Part shown: positions 43,401 to 53,460 of the stretch, in pieces
Layout: every line of letters begins with the position of its first letter
Numbering within the stretch: position 1 is the first letter of the stretch
Source: Takakia lepidozioides
Taxonomy: Eukaryota > Streptophyta > Takakiopsida > Takakiales > Takakiaceae
Assembly: GCA_030704615.1 (NCBI GenBank)
Contig: CM060734.1
Span: 55,940,042 to 56,004,041, forward strand
Length of the DNA stretch: 64,000 nt
Reading direction: 5' to 3'
Made by a program: the position numbers and the translations under genes
The notes under the pieces: generated by a model
Told to the model about the DNA's origin: nothing
What the model saw: only the letters and a program-made list of their open reading frames with translations
Database searches by the model: none

Positions 43401-45309
43401 CCAATCTCTCACAGAGGTCTTCCACTGAGGATCAGAAATGCGTTGCAGCATATATGCACAAGGCGTTGACTGTTAGACAATTGCAACAGTCTTTGGGCTG
43501 GTTGTGGAGGGCCCTCTCTCTTACTTGTTTCATGCTTTCTCTTGTCCCATAAGCTCTTTGAGCTTTCCATGGACATTCGAAAGTATCAGTTCACTTCATT
43601 TCTTTCTTTCCCTCGCTATCCATTATCTTCCTCCACATATCCAAGCCATTTTAAGGAGCTCTGTTGTGAGGGGAGTTAGGCACATTGGAGGGGGCATGTA
43701 TTGAGGAGAGGACACAGCCACATGAAGCAGCAGCTGCATCAGCTACGCCAGCGTATGCAGGCCACAGCAGCAACAGTGAACCACAGCCAACGCTTGGGCA
43801 ACCGTCTCACTGAGGCTCTGGCACTTCTGTTAAGCCAAAAGACTGTCAGTGGCATCCTTCATATATGTGCCACTATTGGTAAGCATTACCCCTTTATCAG
43901 TGGTTGATGAAATCTACAGGGTCTTAGATGAGATTTTGTTGATGCAAACATGTTTCTTGTGGTTCTTGAGTATGTCCTACCTTGTCCCAGCATTGTTTTA
44001 GTTAAGAGATCTCTGGCAGTGCGGCAACAACACCCAATCAGTTAAGGGTTTTTAACAATCTTTGTTCATCTCACTACCTGAAGAATATTGAAGGAATGTC
44101 AGCAAATTCTACCATTGTGCTTCTAATCAGGGTTTGGTTTGGTGATGCACCTGTGGGATGCAGACTTAGTCACGGAGCACTCAAAGCAGTGCTGTGAATG
44201 GTTGGCAGAGGGGGGGGCAATTACTAAACTCTTGCAACTCATCCAGACCACCAATCGTAGTCCACCACACGAGCAGGTGCTCAAGCATGCACTCTCCATC
44301 CTGGCAAACCTTGCCTGTGTTCCTCATCTGATCACTCACATCGTGGAGGCACCAGGCTCTATCAATATCATTGCTGAACAGCTTCATATGTTCCGGTATC
44401 AAATAATGCCACTCCGTGTCTTTCCTCTACCTTTACTATGTTTGCTCCATGCAATCAGTGTGGTCTGTGGCAAGTTACTCCACAAGCAGGGATTCCATGT
44501 ATCAGTAGACTCACATCCATGAATACATGTTGAACTACAGTTTGCAATATCCACCCTATACTAATTCCGTTTTGGTTATGATTACCCATGCTATTAAACA
44601 CATGGTAGAGTGGGGCATCCAGAAAAATTAACTCCAGACTGACGGTGGGATGTGCATGTTTTTTGTGAGTAGGAACAAAAGGGGAATGTTTGTGACCTGA
44701 GCATTCCTTTGAATGCAGAAACAATGAGGAGGTGTTTGGTAAGGCAGTGAAAATCTTGCAGCATGTCTGTTCTATCCCAGCAGGCTCTGCCATAATACGG
44801 AGCACACCACTGTTGCTGCGGAGGTTGCAGCATGTGGCCCACATGCTGGAGCGGAAAATTGAGGTTGAGAAGAGGTACATCTGGGTGATACTCCAGTTTT
44901 TACTTGACCTTTAACTGGAATATTGCCTTGAGCATCATGCTGTGTGTTCATCCACAAACGGGAAAGGGTCAAAATATATAAGAGAATGGGTGTGGATAGA
45001 GGCTTGAGATGTTGAGAATCGTGTTTCTCCTGTTGGAATACTGACTACAGTGTTCATTGCAGGAATTTGGAGAGGCAATCAACACACTCCGTTCTCAAAA
45101 AAGCTGCAGAGCAGAAGGTGACTGAGATGGTCTTGCATTGCCACTCAATCACATCCATGCTGGCAGTCTTGGGTCCTGGGAAGCAATGGCTGATCAGTGG
45201 AAGCCTCCGGAGACCCGAAGCAATTACTACAGCCTACAAGGCAAATAGAGGAAAAGGATTTGACAGCAATCCTTCACGATTTGCATTGCAGGACCGGTCA
45301 AATCACTAG
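31437..45309 (+). CDS. ASPM: ASPM-like protein (abnormal spindle homologue), about 18 exons
   Basis: Encodes a plant ASPM, a microtubule minus-end/spindle protein that binds calmodulin through IQ repeats. Exons I can join: 31437-32747, 32923-33212, 33461-33669, 33802-33917, 34198-34311, 36952-37140, 37286-37363, 37578-37634, 38113-38268, 38677-38808, 39133-39237, 40501-40621, 40940-42246, 42682-43083, about 43728-43878, 44131-44395, 44719-44874, 45063-45309. Phases agree across the junctions checked. Order: ELWMDRQERAYTAWLNHLL near the N-terminus; LLNYNPAWLWLGLGVVLG; calponin-homology region (NLVEDLQDGVRLCRLAQLM); about 18 IQ motifs in one long exon; ARM-like end (VLKHALSILANLACVPHL). Uncertain points: an in-frame TGA at 32433 in exon 1, a GC donor after 37634, the exon at 40501, and the exon near 43728. 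Family identity is certain; functionality is not. Confidence 0.9.
35165..35350 (+). repeat. Tandem GGTACTTTATAACGTC...GGAAAGCTC repeat in ASPM intron 5
   Basis: GAAATGGTACT.TATAACGTC...AAGCTCAAAG...TTATGGGA recurs three to four times with about 65-bp spacing. It may be the 3' UTR of a LINE tail, since similar words flank the LINE family-2 fragments on the other strand. Confidence 0.55.
35522..36699 (-). mobile_element. LINE family 1, copy 1 (5'-truncated) in ASPM intron 5
   Basis: A minus-strand frame (36726-35518) encodes the C-terminal part of a LINE reverse transcriptase: YTYLGVEFSSNCNWDAHIRK, LEYGSAIWVDNSNQAKSLES, then a CPLCGQPEDSIHFLIHCPGF zinc-binding tail. A 12-bp target duplication TGAAGCAACAGA lies at 35510-35521 and 36700-36711. 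The 3' terminus is ...CTTATGAGTACAAT without a poly-A tail. Relative to copy 2 it lacks about 70 bp after AMRLSE. The ORF looks coding but is only a truncated tail. Confidence 0.9.
37749..38057 (-). mobile_element. LINE family 1, copy 3 (309-bp tail) in ASPM intron 8
   Basis: Matches the 3' part of copy 1 (ATGTACTCATAAGACATTGT..., then the VPLFTNFESL-coding part). Flanked by a 12-bp target duplication GTCTGGGAATAG at 37737-37748 and 38058-38069. Confidence 0.9.
38352..38483 (-). mobile_element. LINE family 1, copy 4 (132-bp tail) in ASPM intron 9
   Basis: Matches the last 130 bp of the same LINE (GTACGCATAAGACATTGTTT...). Flanked by a 12-bp target duplication TGTGAAAGAAAA at 38340-38351 and 38484-38495. 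Confidence 0.88.
39281..40108 (+). mobile_element. LINE family 1, copy 2 (828 bp) in ASPM intron 11
   Basis: A 5'-truncated copy in the same orientation as ASPM. A 256-codon frame encodes the LINE tail (RWWGQLQHMPNTRYPKLIDS ... CPLCGQSEDSIHFLIHCPGF). A 12-bp target duplication TCTCTCCCCTTA lies at 39269-39280 and 40109-40120. It ends CTTATGAGTACAA. This copy keeps the segment deleted from copy 1. Confidence 0.92.
43200..43690 (+). mobile_element. LINE family 2 tail in ASPM intron 14
   Basis: A frame near 43265-43370 reads WEREDHLCPACPRDNRREIE then RIEHLSFHCLFYDICG, a C..C...H....C zinc-binding tail of a LINE reverse transcriptase. It continues with a 3' part (GAGGATCAGAAATGCGTTGC...) that also occurs at 46640. 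Ends and target duplication are not clear. Confidence 0.6.
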
Positions 45310-46379
45310 TCACCATCTTGGTGTCCCAATAGTTACTAATTACTCCCCCTAACTATCTTGACCTGCCCAAAGGGTTCCTCTTGATCTTGTCCTTTGTTTT
45401 AATGTGATGGATAAGTTTAGTTCACACGATTGATAACGGAGTGAAATACCTGTCAACTTACTCCCAGTTGAATTTAAAGTTGACTACAAAAACAAGGATA
45501 ACCGCGATAACTACAAATCAAAAGAAAAGATGGGTTTCCCAAAGTTCAGAGATGGAGAATAAGAACTTTATTTAGTTGAAAGCCAATGGAACTCTTCTCT
45601 GTAAGCTCATCCAGAACTCAAAACGAAGCCAACAGCTCCAACCAAAAAGACAGCAACAACTACTGATAGCGAACCATCCAACCAGATAGAAGTAGAGAAC
45701 AGAGAACTGACACTGGTGTGGAAGTCAAACAGATCTGAATGCAAGTATTCTGAAAGAATTATGAGCTCGTATCAGCCCTAACTCGTTTTCCTTTTGGTGT
45801 ATTAAAACCTATGAATCTTTGGTGGCCCCATGTTGATGAGTGAAGCTGCCACAAAGGTTACCCCAGTGTGGAACCGTTTAATCATCCTAGTACCACTATT
45901 GAAAAACATAAAATGAAATTTGTAACAAAGTCGAATAGTCTAGTGGTACTAAGTTTGAGTTAATAGAATGGTGGAACCGAGGAAGAGTTGTAAAGCCCAA
46001 GATCCTCCTGCACTATAGGTTTTCCAGCTATGTAGGATTTGTTCGATTTTGGGAAATGTGAAGGAATACAGCACTAAAGGACTGCCTAACTATTTTGGGA
46101 AAACAGAGAGATTACACGATACATGATTCACACACATAAGTTTGCTGTAAGCCCAGAGAATGCCTTTACTTGTGCACCAATCTTCACACTCTGTCTGACT
46201 GAACCCAGCAGAGATACCAAACTTATATATTCTCCTACCCCACAACGTGTCCGGCAAATCTCCTGATGAATAGGTTGCTCAAGTGCAAGCACGCGCTTGC
46301 AAGGAAGGATTTCATCTGCTTGTTGAGGGAACCACTTTCTTTCTTTCATACTTCTCCCTGATGATAGAATCTTGCAGCC
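45310..46379. other. ASPM 3' flank, no gene seen
   Basis: After the ASPM stop at 45307-45309 I see no coding sequence. Transcription must terminate here, but no single polyadenylation signal stands out. Confidence 0.5.
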
Positions 46380-46900
46380 TAATTACTTATTTGCACCTTT
46401 ATCTTCCTCTCTTTTGAGGGCGGTGGGGCAATTCAGGGTGGGCTCCCACAATTTACAGGTAGAGACTAGTAGATGGGAAAACTTGCATCGAGAAGACCGC
46501 CTATACCCAGCATGCACTGGGCCCAACTGTTGTATCGAAACTGAAGAACATTTCTTCTTTTATTGCCCTCTTTACTATAAGATCCATGGGAGATTTACTG
46601 TCTCTTCTCTGAAACCCAATCTCTCACTGAAGTCTTCCATTATGAGGATCAGAAATCCTTGGCAGCTTTTGTGCACAAAGCTTTGACACCCTTAGGCAAT
46701 CCCTTGAGCAGAAGTAGTTGCTTTTGGGCTGCTTCTGGCTCCACTCTGTATTTTATTCTTTCTTGTTTCTTGCTTTCTTTTGTTCCGGAAGCTCTACGAG
46801 CTTTCTGCGGACGTTATAGAGTTCCATTTCATTCATTTCTTTTTACTTGAGCTTCCTTGGACACTCTAAAGTTCCTTTCCTTGCTTAAAGTACCATTTCT
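46380..46900 (+). mobile_element. LINE family 2 tail, second copy
   Basis: The 46372-46686 frame encodes FRVGSHNLQVETSRWENLHR then EDRLYPACTGPNCCIETEEH and FFFYCPLYYKIHGRF, the same zinc-binding LINE tail as 43265-43370. A 3' region shares TTTTGT(T/C)CC..AAGCTCT.(C/T)GAGCTTTC. It is 5'-truncated. Confidence 0.65.
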
Positions 46901-47012
46901 TTTCTTTGCTTCTTACTTGTTTTGCAGAACTTCCAGATCCGGACAGGCAGCACCTTGAAAAACTGCATTCGGATACGATTTGCCCAGCTTGCATGTTAAG
47001 TTACTTGCATGG

Positions 47013-48958
47013 CTCCTCTGCATGTTATGAAGGTCATTTCTCTTCTCTCCCGCTATCTTCTCTTCACACTCATTTGGTTCTCTTGTAGTTCTACCGTGTT
47101 CCATAGGCTCTATGGGACTCCTTGGACATTTAATATGTTGTACCCTCTTTATCGCTCGACTGATGTGTCTGTCTCGTGTCCTCCCTCCTCCCCATTGAAT
47201 TCATACTTGCAAGACTGCATCCATTCCCAAGATTCGCTTCTCCATCTATGATCCCCTCTCATGTCTTCATTTAGCCACACAATGCAAGTGACAGGCCTGC
47301 AGCTGAGCATTGATGCTAATCACCTGCTCATAACAATTTCAATACCAGCACGTCTCCAGATAGATGACAGAGATAACTGGGACATTTAGGTGTTCAGTTT
47401 ACAATGCTTATCGCGGCGAATACACAGCACCTGTTCTGTAAATACAGGCCCCTATTCTGAAAGTAAGAGAGAGAGAGAGTTTTGCACACAGGGACGCACC
47501 ACAAGGAGAGATACCTCATGAGACATGAGTTGCACCACGGACACCATCCAGAAGGTCTTCAACCAAATTCCCCACTTCAAAGTTGTATTCACATAGCGGA
47601 GCCTGTGACCCACCTCCCGGTGGATGTCAAAATCTTTTTGTGTATTCACATTCAATAGTGCTGGCTCAGAAACTTTGTTCTATCGGAACCCAAGGTTCCT
47701 ACTCAAGTCCCCTAAATGGAACCAAAGGTTTGCATCTTAGTACAGACCAGACAGCAAGGTTAGAACTCATTGCATGGAGCCCAGCTGTTAAAATGTTTTA
47801 CAAAAATGATTGTTGGAGTAGTTGCTAGCAAAGCATACCTTAACAGATTCTTTTCAATTTGGATCTAGTCGCTTGTTGCATTTTTGAGAAATAAGATTTT
47901 ACCTGAATGTAAGAGATATGGTATTCCAGTTTCCCAAGATGTCCAATCAAATCCCCTTTTCCTTGCAGAGCATCATAAGGAAAAATCTGCCACATGAATT
48001 CAGCTCTAAAGAGGATAACGTTGTCACCTTAAACAAGGACTATTCTCATTTCTGGCATCAACTTGGCTGCAATGCACTTCCCTCCGGCCAACACTAAGGG
48101 TGACTGTGGGGTTGGTTTTGTTGGAAGTTACCTTCCAGGGCATGATGGGGAGATTTCACTGAGGTGTTGCGTTGGAACAGCAGCGGGGAGCCCCCATCCA
48201 ACCCATCAATGCCATGAGCATTGTGTAGAACCATCTTACACTTGGCCTTGTCCAGGAATAGTACCAGCAGAAAGAACCTCTTCAGAATCACTTTGCCCAA
48301 AGACTCATAATCCCCATTGCGGTACATCCTTCGACAGACCTGTAATGCAGATTTATGAAATACAAAATACAAGCTGCCTTTTGACTTCAATCTAGCAGAC
48401 CATCACCTTCAGATGTCATGCACAGCTTCCTTTTTGCCAGGAAACAAGGTAGAATGCTTGTGCCCAAAAGAATGGAGACTAACTTGTTTGAGGCATACAG
48501 CCTTGCAAGGCTGGCGTCTGCAAAGAAGTGCCTCTCTAGAAGCACTTCCAACAGGGCATTCTTACAAGTTTGGCTTCCTTTGTCTTTCACTTCATCAACC
48601 ACCAGCAGCCTATCCTTAGGAAGGAGGGCAGTGTGACCAAGCACCACACCCAAGCCCAGCCACAGCCATGCTGGATTATAGTTCAATAGCACTTGTAAGG
48701 CCTTCTCATGCATGGATACGTCCGCAAGAACTGCACAGTTTGCTTCATCCTCATTCTGCCTTGTCTCCATGCTGCATGGCCACAATTATATTGATAATCT
48801 GGGAAGGGGGGACAGTCTGAAAGACGTAGAATAAACATTGAGACAAAATGACTGCAACTCCACATCCATTATATATGCAAAATCCCAACCGGAATAGCAA
48901 GTGGAGTTGTTCCATACCTTAGCCCGCTGCATCATAATGGAGATAATTTCGTCACACG
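47013..48958 (-). pseudogene. Inverted segmental duplication of ASPM exons 1-5
   Basis: On the minus strand this matches plus-strand 32708-34786 throughout, introns included: end of exon 1, exon 2 (KALQVLLNYNPAWLWLGLGV), exon 3 (ESLGKVILKRFFLLVLFLDK), exon 4, exon 5 and part of intron 5. Retained introns mean DNA-level duplication, not retroposition. Frameshifts mark it as non-functional: one G is missing at the start of exon 2 (AAGGCAGAATGAGG versus AAGGGCAGACTGAGG), and one T is missing in exon 3 (GAAGGATGTACC versus AAAGGATTGTACC). Its outer end at 48958 abuts the PPR coding sequence. Confidence 0.9.
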
Positions 48959-51900
48959 TGAATAAGTTACAGCATCTTGCTGGTCCCACTTGCGCATGTA
49001 TTTCGCTGCACGTTCTGCCACCTCCACATTTCCATGAATTCTGCAGGCACCAAGCAAGGCCCTCCACACCACAGCATCTGGTTTGGTTGGCATTCTCTTA
49101 ACCAGGTCCTCGGCCTCATCCAAGTGCCCTGCTCGGCCAAGAAGGTCCACCATGCAGGCAAAATGCTCCCCACTAGGACTGAGGTCATGATCTCGACTCA
49201 AGGAATCCCAGTAGTGTCTGCCTTCATCCACTAGGCCCACATGGCTACATGCATTGAGAACACACAAAAACGTGACACCATTAGGCTTCAAACCTTCCTG
49301 TTGCATTTGTTTGAATAAATCCAGGGCTTTCCTACCACACCCATGCTGGGCAAATCCTGCCATCATTGCATTCCACGAGACCACATTTCGTTCAGGCATA
49401 TTGTCAAACACTTGATATGCATCCTCTATGTTCCCACATTTGGCATACATGGCGACAAGGGCAGTTTCTAGGACAATATTTCGAACAATTCTGGACTTCA
49501 GGAGGTCAGCATGGACCTCTTTACCCTTCTCCGATGCTGCGAGGCTGGCGCACACATTTAGAACGCAAACGAATGTGACCTGATCAGGCATCACCCCTTC
49601 CCGTGTCATCTGCTCATACGTCTGCAAAGCATCCCTACCAAACCCATGCTGGGCATATCCTGCCATCATTACATTCCATGAGACAACATCGTGTTGAGCC
49701 ATATTGTCAAACAGTCGACGCGCATCATCTATGCTCCCACATTTGCCATACATGTCGATGAGGGTATTCTCCAGAACGATATCTGGCACAATTCCAGCTT
49801 TCATAATGTCCATATGGACCTCTTTTCCCTTTTCTAGGGCTGCCAGGCTGGCACACGCATTGAGAACAGCAACAAATGTGACCTGGTCAGGTGTCTCCCC
49901 TTCCGCTATCATTTGCTCATAAGTCTGCCAAGCCTGCATCCCACACCCATGTAGGGCATATCCTGCTATCATCACACTCCATGAGACCACATCTCGTTGG
50001 GCCATATTGCCAAACACTCGACTCGCATCATTAATGCTCCCGCATTTGGCATACATATTGATCAAGGCAGTGTCCAGAATGACATTTGGCACAATTCCAG
50101 CTTTCAGGATGTCAGCATGGACCTCTTTGCCCTTCTCCAGGGCTGCCACACTGGCACAAGCATTGACAACTGAAACAAATGTAACGTGGTGGGGTATCAG
50201 CCCTTCCCGTATCATCTGCTCGTAGGTCTGCAAAGCCTCCCTACCACAACCATGCTGGGCATATCCTGCTATCATTGCATTCCATGAGACCACATCTCGT
50301 TGAGCCATATTGTCAAACACTCTCCGAGCATCATTTATGCTCCCACACTTGGCATACATGTCAACCAGGGCAGTGTCCAGAATAACATTTGGCACAATTC
50401 CAGCTCTCATAATGTCAGCATGGACTTCTTTGCCGGTCTCCAGGGCTGCCAAGCTGGCACAAGCCTTGAGAAGACAAACAAAGATGACCTGGTCAGGTGT
50501 CACCCCTTGCTGTCTCATCTGCTTATATGACTCCAAAGCATCTATATCACACCCATGCTGGGCATATCCTGCCATCATTGCACTCCAGGAGACCACATTT
50601 CGTCGAGCCATATTGTCAAACACTTGACGAGCATAATTTATGTTCCCACACTTGGCATACATGGTAACCAGGGCTGTTTCTAGAATGATATCTGGCCCAA
50701 TCACGGCTTGCATGATGTCAGCATGGACCTCTTTGCCCTTCTCTAGGGCTGCCAAGCTGCCACAAGCCTTGACGACAGAAACAAATGTGAACTTGTTGGG
50801 TGTCATCCCTACCTGTATCATTTGCCCATAGGTCTCCAAAGCCTCCCTACCATACCCATGCTTGGCATATCCTGCCACCATTATGTTCCATGTATACATA
50901 TCTCGTTCACACATTTTGTCAAATATGAGGCGTGCATCTTTGATGCTCCCGCACTTGGCATGCATGTCGAGGAGGGTGTTGAGTAGAAAGATGTTTGGCT
51001 TGAATCCACTTCGAATAATGTGGGCATGCACCTGCTTTCCCTCTGTTGACCATTTCATCTTGATGCACTCCTGCAAGAGACAGACATAAGTATCGGTGTC
51101 TGCAAAAATGCCCCCTTGGTTCAAAATATGCACTGCAACTTTGAGTTGTCCTGCCTTACACAGTGTCCTGACATCCCGGGAAGTGTAGACTCTCTCCCTC
51201 GGCCCGTGCACAAAATCAGTCATCACAGTGGAAGTGGCTGATTCAAGTAAATGTGCTCCCCCTGCTTCCAGCTGACCTTCTACCCATGCAGGTGTCGTGC
51301 AGCCATCAATCCACAGTGCCTTGTTGGTACTCCTGTGCTTGAAATCTGGTCCTCTAGGATGGATCTGTACGCACACTCATCCACACCTCCTTCACCTCCC
51401 CAACAGAAATGCCTAGATCCTTCCTCTCTCTGCCAGTAGCTGAAATTGATAAATCCGTAACTTACATAGGGAGCACAACAACCACAACCACAATGACCTA
51501 CCAAAGCTAGCTCCCAGGCTGTAACTGCTGGCAAGACTAAAGACTAAAACAGGTGGTTGAGCCAGGGAGGAAAAATGAAGAGTTGTAACAAAATTTTCAA
51601 TGCATCATATTGTTTCTGCTGTAACATAACAGGCATTCACCTTTCTGCCTCGATTGTCCCACCATTGACTGGAGTCTGAAAAATATTCAGCCCAAAGCTT
51701 CTTCTCATCTCTAGTTCTGCTTTTCGGATGTTTGCCTGCAATCCCAGTAACTGTTCCAGCAACAGTCACATGTGAAAACTCAGACCCACAACAAATCCAC
51801 TCGGACCTAGCAAAGCCCATTACAAGAAACAAGTGTACACAGTACTTAGGCAAAACCCTTGTGCAAAGGACCAGAAAGGAACAAACTCACAGCTGTCATC

Positions 51901-52110
51901 CAATCCATTAGATGTAGGTTGAAACAACCCTAAATATGCTGGAGGAGGAGGATACTCTCACCAAGTCCTGAATCTACTTTCATCTTACTTGCCTTTAGCT
52001 CCATCCAGCCCTTTCAATACACTCTCCACCCAGCCAGGTTCCTTGTAGCTATCAATCCCCAGTGCATCATTGGTACTCTTGTGCTTGAATTCTGGTCCTC
52101 TCAGATGGAT
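48932..52110 (-). CDS. OSB-PDF/PPR fusion protein, C-terminally truncated
   Basis: The main exon, 51364-48932, begins IHPRGPDFKHRSTNKALWID then TPAWVEGQLE, the second half of an OSB PDF motif. A linker of about 60 residues follows, then about 20 PLS-type PPR repeats (KCGSINDARRVFDNMAQRDV, ASLAALEKGKEVHADI). The exon before it (ending at 51641) supplies RTRDEKKLWAEYFSDSSQWW then DNRGRK; the AAG|GTGAAT donor and GCGTACAG acceptor join it in phase. A further exon at 52110-51989 holds another PDF half (IHLRGPEFKHKST). OSB PDF modules bind ssDNA in plant organelles; PLS PPRs bind organellar RNA. The last codons (VTKLSPL) come from the adjoining ASPM duplication, which cuts the E domain after RIHGNVEVAERAAKYMRKW. 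The start codon and organelle presequence are not located. Confidence 0.8.
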
Positions 52111-53460
52111 CTGCAACCACACTCCATCCCTGCCTCCTTCCGCTATCCTTGCGAGGATCATTAGGCCACAAACAGACAAAGCCCCAAAAAAGCAAACACG
52201 GGGTCAGGGTGCAGACAAGCATCCTGATTTCTTCAACTTCGAAACAACATAACTTTGTGTACTCTTCATGACATCAAGTAGTTCCAAGTGTGCTTGAATG
52301 CCCCGGACGATGTGAGGCATCTTATAAATTCTACCCGGGGATAAGAAGGACAAGAATGCACCGTTAGTCCATCATTAGATGTACGGTCATAGGTCCTTCT
52401 ACCTATTCCAGTGTACTGCTTTTACGTTTAATAGCAGCCGGTTCAGTAATATTAGAATCTTCGTGAGCTTGTAATATCCAGCAGTGCTGAATAGAAGCAT
52501 GATGTTTGATTGACTGTTGTCTCTCTCGCTCTCCTTTTGGTGGAGAAGCAGAAATGGTCCACGAGAGAGAAGGATGTAGTTATTTTCGGTAGTGATCAGA
52601 ACAGAAGGATGTGTATAACACACGATGATATGCAACAGTGAATACGTACATACACAGTGGGCAAGCATGTTATGATTGAACAATAAACAATACTTCCTAA
52701 GTTTTCTGGTTTACTTTTACTGTGTCTGCTTCTGCTGCTCTCTCTCCTTCTCCGACCTTCGTCGAAGGCAGGATCCAGGTAGGGTGTAGGATCCAAGAGC
52801 ATGAGATGCTGAAGAGAATGCCATAACACCCAAATTCCCACAGGATTCAGCCTGAACCTTGGGTTGCGATTGATGTTTTATGTTCCAGATCCCTCTCTCG
52901 ATGTTGAGCGCCACGTTCCGGGAGGGCTACGACGAGATTGGTAGCATCCAGGTGCCGGGTGACAGGTGGGTGCATTTTCATGTTCCTCTATCGGCTCTTC
53001 TTTCCGTGCCTGTGTGAAATGGGAGAAGCCATACTCCCAACTCGGCACCACTGCCAAAATAGCTGGGATGGAGTACAATGTTGGAATTGCCTCTTTTCTG
53101 CAGATTTGTATGCTCTGGGCACCCACCACTGGGTCTACTTGCAATGTCATGGCAATCTGGACCTTCAGCAGGTCAGGGCGACTTGAAATGAAAAGTAGTG
53201 CTACTTCTCAAAGGATTGTTGAGATGCAATGCCGAAGGATGGACAAATAGAAGGAGGATGTACTCGTTTGACGTATCTTAGAAATGGACATTGTTGAAGA
53301 AGGCAGTTTTGGTTCGATGTGCAACCTCTTACAGCAACCCTGAGGCCAATGTCCGAACCAGAATTGTAAGTGCGAATCCCTAAAATTGGCCTGAAATAGA
53401 CTGCTGGACTTGGGATACCCTGTGTGTAACACACTCCCCTCTTATTGAGGGGAAATTCCT
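52111..53460. other. Divergent region between the OSB-PPR and apyrase genes
   Basis: It should hold the upstream parts of both genes. A short coding-like segment on the plus strand at 52890-52965 (SMLSATFREGYDEIGSIQVP then GD, followed by GTGGGT) may be an upstream exon of unknown affiliation. 53097-53180 could be another. I cannot attach either to a family. Confidence 0.35.

Noticed and set aside
43504-43704. Short frame in ASPM intron 14
   Set aside because: It is the 3' tail of a LINE family-2 fragment, not an ASPM exon.
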